NCBI RefSeq assembly: GCF_900104215.1
Contig: NZ_FMXO01000001.1
Span: 1 to 64,000, forward strand
Reading direction: 5' to 3'
DNA: 64,000 nt
Origin: Desulfonatronum thiosulfatophilum
Lineage (GTDB): Bacteria > Desulfobacterota > Desulfovibrionia > Desulfovibrionales > Desulfonatronaceae
The notes under the pieces are model-generated. The model worked only from the letters and a program-made list of their open reading frames with translations, was not told the DNA's origin and did no database searches. The position numbers and the translations under genes are program-made. Shown here in pieces: positions 21,994-30,859 of the stretch; within the stretch, counting starts at the first letter, position 1; each line of letters opens with the position of its first letter.

Positions 21994-22863
21994 CTAACCC
22001 TCACCGGATGCGTAAAAATTGTTGTAGGTCCAGGTCAAGGACAGGGCGAACAAGGCCGCGGCCACGCCGATACCGGCGTCATAATAGGGCGGCGCCGTCA
22101 GAGACAGGCGCAAAAGCAAAGTGGAAACGGCATATCCGGAATTGCGCAGAACGGCATGGAACGTCGGCAGGAACCGGTGCGAAACAAGCACCAGGAGAAT
22201 GTCGCTGAAGATCAGCACGGTATAGAAGGTTGCAAAAAAGGCGAAAGTTCGTGTTTCGAAAAGAAAGTCCCAGCCGCCGTACAGTCCCAATCCCAGAAAC
22301 ACAACCAACAACCCCAGGGCGACAAGCTTTTTGGCGGCTACGAAACGGTACCTTGTCTCGCCGCTCATCAGTTCGCCGCGATGTTTCTGCTGTCGGTAAT
22401 AGAACCCAAGGATAACGAAGATGGCAAGTGCCCCGAAACCGTCAGACAGGATGCGCAGTACCGGCGTGAGATCCGTCCCGATCTGGATCGGTTCGGGCAG
22501 GTAGACCAGTTCCTTGAATGAGTTGCGTAACAGGATCAGGGCCAGGATTTCAAACTGCTTGCCCACGGACTTGGATACCGAGCAGGGCAGCACGAAAATC
22601 AGGCTGACAACCTCCAACAGCAGGACCAGGGTGAAGGCGGCGTTGATGGCCTGAAAGTGGCTGTATCCGATTATTTCCCGAAACGGATCCGGAAGCAGCG
22701 CCTGCCTGTTCAGTTCAATAGCGATCAGTGAAGACAGAAAAAGAGCCACCAGAAGCGCCGTGACGATCTTGCGATTGGTCTCGGACTCCCAGTAGGCGTG
22801 AAGAGGATCAAAAACGTGGGTGGCGGCGTCGTAGACCCGGTGCGTCATGGCTATGTCCGACAT
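21994..22863 (-). CDS. Polytopic membrane protein of unknown function
   Basis: The 289-residue protein has about seven hydrophobic segments (for example IVTALLVALFLSSLIAIEL, AAFTLVLLLEVVSLIFVL, LVALGLLVVFLGLGLYGGW and AFFATFYTVLIFSDILLVLV). The N-terminus MSDIAMTHRVYDAATHVFDPLHAYWESETNRK is cytoplasmic-like. I do not recognise a family; the middle loop has RNSFKELVYLPEPIQIGTDLTPVLRILSDGFGALAIF. It is the last gene of the mla-type operon, 68 bp after the lipoprotein gene, so a link to lipid transport or envelope function is possible but unproved. Confidence 0.7.
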   Translation of the reverse strand: MSDIAMTHRVYDAATHVFDPLHAYWESETNRKIVTALLVALFLSSLIAIELNRQALLPDPFREIIGYSHFQAINAAFTLVLLLEVVSLIFVLPCSVSKSVGKQFEILALILLRNSFKELVYLPEPIQIGTDLTPVLRILSDGFGALAIFVILGFYYRQQKHRGELMSGETRYRFVAAKKLVALGLLVVFLGLGLYGGWDFLFETRTFAFFATFYTVLIFSDILLVLVSHRFLPTFHAVLRNSGYAVSTLLLRLSLTAPPYYDAGIGVAAALFALSLTWTYNNFYASGEG

Positions 22864-22931
22864 CTCCCTGGTTGGGATGAACCTCGGTGAAGCGCGGCAA
22901 GAAAACCACTAGGCGGGTGCGCAGACCTGAT

Positions 22932-23570
22932 TTACAGGGGATTGTCCAAAGAGGCGGGCATAACCTCCCGCAACCTGTCTTCAAGATCCATAAGAACATG
23001 CTCCAGAGCGTCGTTCCAGGCGCCGACCAGTGACTGGATGGAATCATCCGGCAAATCCCGGACCTGACGATAGTTCTCCTGGAGCACCACATCCATGGCG
23101 CCGAATTGATCCGAACGCAGAAGCAGGATCTGCATCGCCAGCACGGCCTGCGGGGAGCCGGTGCGATAATCCCGGTAGAGTTCCTGTACGATCCCTTCCA
23201 GAATCATGTCCGGCGCCTTCAGCCCGCCAAGATTCGAAACCAGGGCGAACATTCCGGAGGCTCTGAGCCATTGTCGGACCTGGCTGGAAATCATCTCTCC
23301 GGGCAACAGAAAAAACTGGTTGTAAAAATCACTCTCCACCCGTCCTCCGGAACGGATTGTTACGATGCCCTTGGCATCATACGCCGAAGCCACGCGAAAA
23401 GCGCGCACTGCCAGGACGCCCTCACCCGGCTTGGATTCGGCTTGAAGTATTTGGGGCCGCTCCACCTGCAACATGTAGTGACGCCGGTCCGGATCCGGGC
23501 GGGACAATGTCGCGCATCCGACGGTTAAAAGCATCAGACCGAGGACGAGAATACGGGATGTTGAGGTCAT
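22932..23570 (-). CDS. ABC-type transport auxiliary lipoprotein (PqiC/MlaB-operon type)
   Basis: This 212-residue lipoprotein has signal sequence MTSTSRILVLGLMLLTVGC with the lipobox LTVGC (Cys19). The mature part matches the ABC-transport auxiliary (DUF330/PqiC-like) pattern: RRHYMLQVERP, VLAVRAFRVASAYDAKGIVTI, ESDFYNQFFLLPGEMISSQVRQWLRASGMF. These proteins sit at the outer membrane and accept lipids from MCE transporters. It starts 11 bp after mlaD and completes the set mlaE-mlaF-mlaD-lipoprotein. Confidence 0.85.
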   Translation of the reverse strand: MTSTSRILVLGLMLLTVGCATLSRPDPDRRHYMLQVERPQILQAESKPGEGVLAVRAFRVASAYDAKGIVTIRSGGRVESDFYNQFFLLPGEMISSQVRQWLRASGMFALVSNLGGLKAPDMILEGIVQELYRDYRTGSPQAVLAMQILLLRSDQFGAMDVVLQENYRQVRDLPDDSIQSLVGAWNDALEHVLMDLEDRLREVMPASLDNPL

Positions 23571-23581
23571 GATCTTGACTC

Positions 23582-24709
23582 CTAGTTCCGGGAACCGCGC
23601 GGCGGCTCACCGAAAAACAGCCTGGAGGGATAATCCCTGGCGTCTTCGGTGATCTCACGCACGTTCTCGCTGGATCGTTCCAGGTTATGCAACAGGGCGT
23701 CGATCTGCTCCAGTTGCGAGTTCAAACGCAACTGCACCTGCCGCAGCAGTTGCTGCAATTGAACAAACCCCTGCTGGGCGATGTCCGCGGCAGCCGAAAA
23801 CTCATCCACCATCTCCGGAGTTTGGGCCATGGATCGTCGCAGATCGGCAACGCTCATCCGCAGGTCTTCCACTCCACCTTCTTCACTCTGTATCCAATGA
23901 TTCATTCCTTCGGCCATGGCCCGCAACTCCTGGACGGTCCGGGAGATGTCGGCAAGGATGCCATGCACGTCGGCCTCAACCTGCTGCCCGGGGGCCAGGT
24001 CTCCCAGCAGCCGGGAAAACTTCTCGTTTGTCTGACGCAATTCGCCGAGTAAACCTACTGCTTCAGAGCTGATCAGGTCGGTTTGAATATTTTCAACCTT
24101 GTCCAAAACTACAGTCACAAGATCTTCCAGGCGTTCAACGAATTCTTCGAGGTTGATGACCTCGATGTTTTTCAGGGTCCTGCTCACGGATTCAAAGGTT
24201 TCCTCAAATCGGGCTATGGTTCCCGGGGCCGAGGGGATATACGGTCGGGCGGGCTGCCAGTTGATGGGCAGCGGCGGCGCCCGGAACGGGCTGGTATAGT
24301 CCAGTTCCAGAAAGGCCGATCCGGTCAGCCCCTGGGGAGTGATGCGGACTCGCAAACCGTTTCTGATCTCCTCCGCCAGAAGGACAGTGAATTCGTCCCG
24401 GGAAATGTCGCCAAACTTGTCCGGTTGCAACCCGATCTCCACCAGCACGTAGCGGTGACCCGCCTCGAAGGCATCCGGATATTTGATGTACACGAAACTG
24501 ATATTCTGGATATTGCCGACTTGCACGCCACGCATTTTGACCACCGAGCCGGTCTCCAGCCCCTGGGCCGACTCGTCCAGATACGTCTCAACGCCGATGT
24601 GTTCTGTCCAGAGCCTTCCGCCGCCCAGGACGATCAATGCTCCGATGATCAAGACCAGGGAGATCAGCACGAAGAGTCCGAGTTTGACGTAATTTGCTTG
24701 CGCGCTCAT
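23582..24709 (-). CDS. mlaD: MlaD-family MCE protein (lipid transport substrate-binding subunit)
   Basis: The 375-residue protein has one N-terminal transmembrane helix (KLGLFVLISLVLIIGALIVLGG), then an MCE/MlaD domain (~38-140, containing YLDESAQGLETGSVVKMRGVQVGNI and LLAEEIRNGLRVRITPQGLTGSAFLELDY). A long helical C-terminal region with coiled-coil character (~165-360) follows, likely forming a periplasmic tunnel as in Pqi/Yeb-type proteins. It works with the MlaE permease and MlaF ATPase encoded directly upstream (9-bp gap to mlaF). Confidence 0.9.
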   Translation of the reverse strand: MSAQANYVKLGLFVLISLVLIIGALIVLGGGRLWTEHIGVETYLDESAQGLETGSVVKMRGVQVGNIQNISFVYIKYPDAFEAGHRYVLVEIGLQPDKFGDISRDEFTVLLAEEIRNGLRVRITPQGLTGSAFLELDYTSPFRAPPLPINWQPARPYIPSAPGTIARFEETFESVSRTLKNIEVINLEEFVERLEDLVTVVLDKVENIQTDLISSEAVGLLGELRQTNEKFSRLLGDLAPGQQVEADVHGILADISRTVQELRAMAEGMNHWIQSEEGGVEDLRMSVADLRRSMAQTPEMVDEFSAAADIAQQGFVQLQQLLRQVQLRLNSQLEQIDALLHNLERSSENVREITEDARDYPSRLFFGEPPRGSRN

Positions 24710-24717
24710 GAGAAAAC

Positions 24718-25524
24718 CTATGTTGACGAATAATGTTGCCGTTCATGCCGCGCATGACGATGGAAGAAATCCACCACCACCGGATCGGTGGCCGTATCTC
24801 GAAGTTCCCGGGGATCTCCCTGGGCCACGATGCCCCGCTTGCCCTTGTCCAGCATGATCACCCTGTCGGCAATGGCGAAAACGCTGGCCAGTTCGTGCGT
24901 GACGATTACAAAAGTCATGTCCATTCCCCGGGCCAGTCCGAGGATCAACTCGTCCAGTTCCGCGGATGTTACGGGATCCAGCCCGGCTGAGGGCTCATCG
25001 AGGAAAAGGATTCGCGGATCCAAAGCCATGGCCCGGGCGATGGCCGCGCGCTTGACCATGCCGCCACTGAGTTCCGACGTGGCATGGTGCTCAAAACCGT
25101 CCAGTCCCACCTGGGCCAGTTTCATGCGGGCAATTTTTTCCCGCAAGGGCTTGGGGAGATCCGTACATTCCTCCAATGGCAACAAAACGTTTTCCAACAG
25201 ACTGAGTGAACCGAACAGGGCGCCAGTCTGATAGCTCACGCCGAAGCTGTGCAGGATGCGCATTCGCTCCTCGCCCGCTGCCGCGTGTACGTCGGAGCCC
25301 TCGATGAAAACCTGTCCCCGCATAGGTGTTTCCAGTCCGATCATCTGCTTGAGAAGCGTGCTCTTGCCGCATCCTGATCCGCCCAGGAGCACGAGAATCT
25401 CGCCGGGAAAAACGTCCAACGAAACGTCTTCCAAAATCACGGCATCCCCGTAACCGGCCCGAAGATCGCGGACCACGATGATCGGCTCTTTCCATGCCGA
25501 TTCTTGATCAGTAGTTGAAGACAT
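24718..25524 (-). CDS. mlaF: MlaF-type ABC transporter ATPase
   Basis: ABC ATPase with Walker A GGSGCGKST, ABC signature ELSGGMVKR, Walker B ILFLDEPSAG and the H-loop VTHELAS. The SGGMVKRAAIARAMALDP segment is the form seen in Mla/Ttg2A ATPases. The start is ATG 25524 (MSSTTDQESAWKEP, 268 residues), overlapping the mlaE stop by 17 bp; the longer frame is an extension inside mlaE. It energises the MlaE permease in phospholipid transport across the envelope. Confidence 0.92.
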   Translation of the reverse strand: MSSTTDQESAWKEPIIVVRDLRAGYGDAVILEDVSLDVFPGEILVLLGGSGCGKSTLLKQMIGLETPMRGQVFIEGSDVHAAAGEERMRILHSFGVSYQTGALFGSLSLLENVLLPLEECTDLPKPLREKIARMKLAQVGLDGFEHHATSELSGGMVKRAAIARAMALDPRILFLDEPSAGLDPVTSAELDELILGLARGMDMTFVIVTHELASVFAIADRVIMLDKGKRGIVAQGDPRELRDTATDPVVVDFFHRHARHERQHYSST

Positions 25525-26647
25525 AATACACCACCGCGAAAATGCCGTCCGCAACGGCAATCAAGATGATCCCGCTGACCACGGCGCTGGTGGTCGCCGC
25601 CCCCACGGCCCAGGCTCCGTGGCCGGTCTGGAGTCCGCGCACGCACCCGATCCAGCCCACCAATATGCTGAAGACGAATGCCTTGAACAGGCCGCTGAAA
25701 AGATCCGTCACGCCTACGGACATGGTCACCTGGGTGGTGTAGGTGATCAGAGGATAGCCCAGGGAAAGCATGACCACGGCCCCTCCGATCAGGCTAAATA
25801 TTATGAACAGCATGGTCAAAAGCGGGGTCATGAACATGGCCGCCAGCATCCTCGGCACCACAAGCAGCCGGATCGGGTCGAGCCCCATGGTTGTCAAGGC
25901 GTTGAGTTCCTCGTTTATCTTCATGGTCCCCAGTTCCGCGGCAAAAGAGGCCCCGGAGCGGCCGGCCAGAATGATGGCCGTGACCAGCGGCCCCAATTCC
26001 CGGATCATGGACAGTCCCAGCAGCCGGGCCACATAGATCTCCGCACCGAACATGCGCAGCGGCATGGCGGACTGGAAGGAGATGATCAGCCCCATCAGGA
26101 AGCCGATCAGGGCGATGATCAATACGGCGTTGGCGCCCACGGTCTCGCAGTTCAGCCAGAAATCCCGCCAGCGTATCGTTCCCGGATGACGCACCGCCTT
26201 GGCAAAGCCCGCAGTGAACGCTCCGACATATCCCACCAGTTCCCGGACATCCTGAAAGAGAACCTCGGCCCCGCGTCCGAACTTTTCCAGGATGCCGGGA
26301 CGCCGCCGCGGATGCACCGCGACCTGCGCGGATTCCTGGAAATACTGCAACCGTGGGTGCAGATCGGAACGCAGGCCGACCAGCCGCAACGCTCCTCCCT
26401 GGGACTGAAGATGGTCTTTCAATTCCGAGAACAAGGCCAGCCCGGAACTGTCGACATACTCCAGTCCTGAAACGTCCAGATCCAATGTCCTGGCTCGGGT
26501 TTTATCCAGAGACTTCCGAATCTTTCGCCAGATCCCTCCAGTGGAACCTACATCCAAACGTCCACGCAGGACCATGGCCTGCGAACCGGTCCCCGACACC
26601 GTGCCGTGGTCGTCCAGAAACGCGGTAGCGGCATGTTCGGAGGTCAC
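25508..26647 (-). CDS. mlaE: MlaE-type permease with N-terminal STAS domain
   Basis: A ~379-residue fusion. Residues ~20-110 form a STAS domain (MVLRGRLDVGSTGG…TLDLDVSGLEYVDSSGLALFSELKDHL), the role played by separate MlaB in E. coli. The rest is the MlaE permease (…ALIGFLMGLIISFQSAMPLRMFGAEIYVARLLGLSMIRELGPLVTAIILAGRSGASFAAELGTM…), with the characteristic RELGPL and AGRSGA motifs. There is no ATG in the right place: GTG 26647 gives a normal length. Upstream codons fall into the ATCGATTGCG repeat and are unlikely to be translated. It is the first gene of the mla operon. Confidence 0.88.
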   Translation of the reverse strand: MTSEHAATAFLDDHGTVSGTGSQAMVLRGRLDVGSTGGIWRKIRKSLDKTRARTLDLDVSGLEYVDSSGLALFSELKDHLQSQGGALRLVGLRSDLHPRLQYFQESAQVAVHPRRRPGILEKFGRGAEVLFQDVRELVGYVGAFTAGFAKAVRHPGTIRWRDFWLNCETVGANAVLIIALIGFLMGLIISFQSAMPLRMFGAEIYVARLLGLSMIRELGPLVTAIILAGRSGASFAAELGTMKINEELNALTTMGLDPIRLLVVPRMLAAMFMTPLLTMLFIIFSLIGGAVVMLSLGYPLITYTTQVTMSVGVTDLFSGLFKAFVFSILVGWIGCVRGLQTGHGAWAVGAATTSAVVSGIILIAVADGIFAVVYYVFNY

Positions 26648-26734
26648 GGCTCGGAACCCGGGCTGGCTTTCAGGGCGGATGGTTGCGGCACGGGGATTGG
26701 GGGGGTGATAGTGGTTGGAGTGGTCATGGTGATT

Positions 26735-26775
26735 TTTATCGATTGCGATTGCGATTTCGATAGGGATTTCGATTT
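26735..26775. repeat. ATCGATTGCG-type periodic repeat between hybrid kinase gene and mlaE
   Basis: The sequence TATCGATTGCGATTGCGAT and the following TTTCGATAGGGATTTCGATT are of the same family as 5721-5750 and 19175-19277. On the minus strand it lies after the stop of the hybrid kinase gene (26784) and before mlaE, where a terminator or processing hairpin would be expected. Confidence 0.55.
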
Positions 26776-26783
26776 TAGCGCGA

Positions 26784-29510
26784 TCAGGAATACGAGTTGA
26801 ATGCGGTTTGGAGTGTTTTCTGGAGAGCCTTGATGCTGAAGGGTTTCTGGAGAAAGGCTGTCGGACGGTCTCCCGCGAAGCGCTGCTCGGTCTCCTGGGG
26901 GCTGTATCCGCTGCAGAGGATGACTGGAATATCCTTGCGGATTTTGCGCAATTCAGCAAATGCCGTCACTCCGTCCATGTTCGGCATCATCAAATCCAGA
27001 ATGACGCAGCCGATATGCTCCTGATATTCCTTGAAAATCCGCACCCCATCCAGCCCGTCCTCGGCGACCAGGACCGAATATCCAAGATGCTGCAGCGCCT
27101 CCACGGACAATTCCCGGACCATTTCCTCGTCATCCACGACAAGCACCAACTCCGGAATTGTCGAATTCATTTCGGGAAGAACCGACTCCTCCCCGACCGG
27201 CGGTTCCCCATCATTCAAAGTATTCCGGATCACCGATTCATCCAGGGGAAAAAGAACCTCGAAGGTTGTCCCTGATCCAGGCGAACTCTCCACGATGATT
27301 CCACCGCGATGTCCCCGGATGATGCCCAGCACGGCGGACAGGCCCAGCCCGCGTCCTGTGAACTTGGTGCTGAAGAACGGGTCGAACAGCCTGGTCAGGA
27401 TCTCGTCGCTCATTCCGTCTCCCGAATCCTGGACCGCAAGCAGGACATGCCAGCCCGGGGCAGGTTTTTCCGTAGTCCGGGAACGGTGAATGCAATCCGC
27501 GTCGCAATAGCGCACCCTGGTGGACAAGGTCATGGTTCCGGGCTGATCGCCGATGGCCTCCGCGGCATTAGTGATCAGGTTCATGATCACCTGCTGGATC
27601 TGACCGGAATCGGCGCGAATCAGGGGCAGAGACGGTGCGAGATTCAGGATCAGTCGGATGTTTTTCGGCAGGGCGGTCCGGAAAATATGCACGTTGTCCT
27701 GCACCAGATCGTTGAGCATGAGGGGGCGGACCTCAAAGCCCCCTTTGCCGGAGTAGGCCAGCATCTGCCGGGTCAAATCCGCGGCCCGGCGCGCCGCCGT
27801 ATGTGCCTGCAGAATTCGTTTCCGGGCTGGATCCTCCAGGGACGGCAGGGCCAGCGCCAGCTCCATGTTGCCCATCATTGCTGAAAGCAGGTTGTTGAAA
27901 TCATGGGCAATGCCTCCCGCAAGGACTCCGAGGCTCTCCAGTTTCTGCGCATGCAGCAACTGGCGTTCCATGTCCAGCCGTTGCTCCTCCATCCGTACAC
28001 GTTCGGTCACGTCTTCCAGCAGGACCACGGTCTCATGATGCTGGGTCCGGGAATACCGAATCTTGAGCACGCGCCCGCTGGTCAATCGCAATTCATCCGA
28101 TCCCGCCCCGCGACGAAACATTTGCAGTTGGGTTGCCATCCAGACCGAAGCCCTTTCCCCTCGGAACAATCCCGCATCAATTACCGAGGCAAGGCACTCC
28201 CGAAATGTTGCACCGGGTCGCAGGACATGTCCAGTGGGCGGCAGGAGTTTGATCACGTTCCGGTTGGCCGTAACCAGGCCATCACGCTTGTCGAAGAGGG
28301 CGAAACCTTCCTCGATGGATTCTATGCCCTGGAAGAGTCGGATTTGACTCATTTCGAAACGCTGCTGCAGATCGTGCATCAGGTTGCTGATCCGCTCGGC
28401 CATGGTATTGAAGGTCTCGGCCAGGCGACCGATCTCGTCGCTGGAACGCACCGTGGCCCGGGCCTGGAAATCGCCGCCCCGCAAGCGGTCCGCGGAAAGG
28501 GTCAAGGCCGCGAACTTGCGGGTAATGGAGCGGTGCATGACCAGTGCCGTGGACATACCCAGAGCCATGGCGAACAGCACGGCCAGGAACAAGAGCAGCG
28601 TGGTGTTCCAGCGGGTCTTGTCGATGCCGTCCCTGGCCCGATCCACTTCCAGACGGGCCAGGGACGTCAATTGTTCGGATATGGGCGTCAGCGCGCTGAT
28701 CTGCAGGTCAAATTCCCGGAATTTGTCTTCCAGTTGCCAGTCCAGTTCCAGGATCTGCGCAATGACATATTCGAGAGCCACCAGAATGTTCAACAGATCC
28801 TGGCGGCTAATTTCCGTCAGATCCGGTGAGGAGAGGATTGTTTCCTGCAATGGTTTCAAGGCGTTCAGCGCGGATTGCATGTCCGGACGTTGCCGGGTTC
28901 CCAGGTAGAGATTCTGCCAGGTCTGGTACGTGCGGAACAGCAGCAGCATATCGGTCGCCTGCAGCATCTCGATTCGTTCGATGAATATGTCGGAGAGAAC
29001 GGCAAGGTTGGTCTGGCGTCCGGTTTCCTGGCGGGCCAATTCGGAAACCAGGATCACGGCATCTCCAAAGGTTCCGGCATAGCGTTCCGCTGCGGAAAGA
29101 TAGAATTCCAGGTGCAGGACAGCCTCCTGCAATTCACGACTGATGGCGGAATTGTCCAGTTTATTGCGTAAAGAACCGGTCAGTTCGATTACTTTCCGAA
29201 TCCGCTGTTTCGCTTCGTAACCGGAGGATTCCATGGCCTGTTCGAAACCGATGCGCGGCCATTGCATGAAGAAGGCCCGTTCCAGTTGCCGGGCATGCTG
29301 CAGTTCCCGATCGATCTCCATGGTCAATTCCCGGATCTCCGTGCTGGTCAGGATCACGGACTCGACATGGTTCAGGGTCATGCGCAGCGCTATGGAACCG
29401 ATAACGGCCGTAAAAAGGATCAGGAACATCATGAAGGCCATGATAGCCCCGAACTTGAAGCCAATAGGCGCGCTTCGCCACCTCCGGACCACGGCGTCTC
29501 GCATCTTCAT
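26784..29510 (-). CDS. Hybrid sensor histidine kinase (TM-sensor-TM-HAMP-PAS-HisKA-HATPase-REC)
   Basis: A 908-residue membrane kinase. TM1 (FGAIMAFMMFLILFTAVIGSIAL) precedes a ~270-residue helical periplasmic domain. TM2 (TLLLFLAVLFAMALGMSTALVM) leads to HAMP and a PAS-like segment (GIESIEEGFALFDKRDGLVTANRN). The H-box is GGIAHDFNNLLSAMMGN, the N-box IMNLITNAAEAIGD and the G-boxes DSGDGM and GRGLGLSAVLG. A C-terminal receiver has the phospho-Asp in CVILDLMMPNMDG and Lys in FLQKPFS. The start ATG 29510 overlaps the stop of the upstream binding-protein gene (ATGA), so a ligand-binding lipoprotein and its kinase look co-translated. No HPt or separate regulator gene is next to it. Confidence 0.9.
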   Translation of the reverse strand: MKMRDAVVRRWRSAPIGFKFGAIMAFMMFLILFTAVIGSIALRMTLNHVESVILTSTEIRELTMEIDRELQHARQLERAFFMQWPRIGFEQAMESSGYEAKQRIRKVIELTGSLRNKLDNSAISRELQEAVLHLEFYLSAAERYAGTFGDAVILVSELARQETGRQTNLAVLSDIFIERIEMLQATDMLLLFRTYQTWQNLYLGTRQRPDMQSALNALKPLQETILSSPDLTEISRQDLLNILVALEYVIAQILELDWQLEDKFREFDLQISALTPISEQLTSLARLEVDRARDGIDKTRWNTTLLLFLAVLFAMALGMSTALVMHRSITRKFAALTLSADRLRGGDFQARATVRSSDEIGRLAETFNTMAERISNLMHDLQQRFEMSQIRLFQGIESIEEGFALFDKRDGLVTANRNVIKLLPPTGHVLRPGATFRECLASVIDAGLFRGERASVWMATQLQMFRRGAGSDELRLTSGRVLKIRYSRTQHHETVVLLEDVTERVRMEEQRLDMERQLLHAQKLESLGVLAGGIAHDFNNLLSAMMGNMELALALPSLEDPARKRILQAHTAARRAADLTRQMLAYSGKGGFEVRPLMLNDLVQDNVHIFRTALPKNIRLILNLAPSLPLIRADSGQIQQVIMNLITNAAEAIGDQPGTMTLSTRVRYCDADCIHRSRTTEKPAPGWHVLLAVQDSGDGMSDEILTRLFDPFFSTKFTGRGLGLSAVLGIIRGHRGGIIVESSPGSGTTFEVLFPLDESVIRNTLNDGEPPVGEESVLPEMNSTIPELVLVVDDEEMVRELSVEALQHLGYSVLVAEDGLDGVRIFKEYQEHIGCVILDLMMPNMDGVTAFAELRKIRKDIPVILCSGYSPQETEQRFAGDRPTAFLQKPFSIKALQKTLQTAFNSYS

Positions 29511-30799
29511 TGACTGACGGAAGGATTTGCTTGTTCCAAGGGAGCATGCACGGCGATGACGTTTTCCAGGAGTTCCTCGAATTCCATGCCGCGGTTCAAG
29601 CTCACCAGCTTGAACCGCGGCATGCCGCAATCGCCGAACGCATCGCAGCTCAGCCTGCCGGTCAACCCGGGAAAATCGCGGATCGAGGACAAGGTCGTAC
29701 GCAGCCTCTGGCGTTCGATGCGCAACGACCCGTCCGGTTCGGGAAAGGAGGATTGTTCCAGGGCGTGCAGCAGGATGACCGCGGCATCATATCCATGGGC
29801 ATGGAAATATCCCTGGGGACCTTCCCCGTATGTTTGGAGGTAGCGCTCCAGGTAGGAGACATAGGCCGGGGTTTCCGCGCTGTCCGGAGCGATAAAAAAC
29901 ATCCCCAGACAACGATTGCCGCAGATTTCAAGAAACGGTCGGTTCAGGAGACTGTCCGCGCTGAGCAGGCTCAGTTTTTCAGATAAGGGATAGCTTCGGA
30001 GTGCCTGGATAAAATAATGGCCTTCCATGGAAAAGATGGGAAAAAAGACAAGTTCAGGCCGTTGACCGGCCAGGGCCTGGACCAGGGGGTGCATGTTCCG
30101 ATCGCCGCGGTTGATGGCTCCCACATAAACCACTTCGCCGCCAAGTTCCTGAAACGCCGCGGCAAAGGCTTCAGCCAATCCCATGGCATAGGCGTCTTGA
30201 TCATGGACCGTGGCTGCACGACGAACGTCGAGGACATGATAGGCAAAGTGAGCGGCGGCAATGCCCTGATATTCGTCATTGCTCGCGGTTCGAAAAAAAC
30301 CCGGCTGGCGGTGCTCGCCGGGATCGCCGGATTGGGACGTCAGGGACGGCGCCGTGGCTGTGCCGGAAACCAGCACCAGACCGGCTTCCGAGAGTATTCG
30401 TGTCGCCGGAATGGCCGCGCTGGAGCAATTCGGGCCGTGGACGGCCACGATATTCCGGTCCGTGGCGATTTTCTGGGCAGAAACAAGACCCCCGGCGCGA
30501 GAGCATTGTTCATCCGCGGTGACCACGACAAGAGGATGACCATGCAGTTTGCCTCCCCGTTCCGCGATGGCTATCTCCAGACTCCGGAGATGTTCCCGGC
30601 TGATTCTTTCCTGGATGCCGCTGAAGGTATGTAAACTGACGATTTTTACCTCAGCACCGGGCTCAATCCAGACACATCCCAGCTCATCGGCGCAGACGTT
30701 CCGCAAAGGCGCATCCGGCGAGCAACCGAAAGCCGTCAGAGCAAAAAGAATGCAGACCAGCCCCAACTCGATTGGAAAGCGGTTTCGATTTCTCGACAT
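29507..30799 (-). CDS. Branched-chain amino acid-type periplasmic binding lipoprotein (PBP1 fold)
   Basis: The 430-residue protein has a lipoprotein signal (MSRNRNRFPIELGLVCILFALTAFGC, Cys26) and a type 1 periplasmic-binding fold of the LivJ/amide-urea group (VKIVSLHTFSGIQERISREHLRSLEIAIAERGGKLHGHPLVVVTADEQC; IVAVHGPNCSSAAIPATRILSEAGLVLVSGTATAPSLT). No permease or ATPase gene is nearby. Instead it overlaps the hybrid histidine kinase gene, so it may act as the kinase's ligand receptor rather than as transport machinery. An extra Cys-rich N-terminal segment (NVCADELGCVW) is unusual. Confidence 0.85.
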   Translation of the reverse strand: MSRNRNRFPIELGLVCILFALTAFGCSPDAPLRNVCADELGCVWIEPGAEVKIVSLHTFSGIQERISREHLRSLEIAIAERGGKLHGHPLVVVTADEQCSRAGGLVSAQKIATDRNIVAVHGPNCSSAAIPATRILSEAGLVLVSGTATAPSLTSQSGDPGEHRQPGFFRTASNDEYQGIAAAHFAYHVLDVRRAATVHDQDAYAMGLAEAFAAAFQELGGEVVYVGAINRGDRNMHPLVQALAGQRPELVFFPIFSMEGHYFIQALRSYPLSEKLSLLSADSLLNRPFLEICGNRCLGMFFIAPDSAETPAYVSYLERYLQTYGEGPQGYFHAHGYDAAVILLHALEQSSFPEPDGSLRIERQRLRTTLSSIRDFPGLTGRLSCDAFGDCGMPRFKLVSLNRGMEFEELLENVIAVHAPLEQANPSVSQ

Positions 30800-30859
30800 T
30801 GGCGTACCTTATGATGCGAGGGCCGGTGTGAAAGGCCGGTCCCCCTCATCGCACTGCCG

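Noticed and set aside
26648-26959. N-terminal extension of MlaE
   Set aside because: The sequence is low-complexity, crosses the periodic repeat and overlaps the hybrid kinase gene; no ATG fits.
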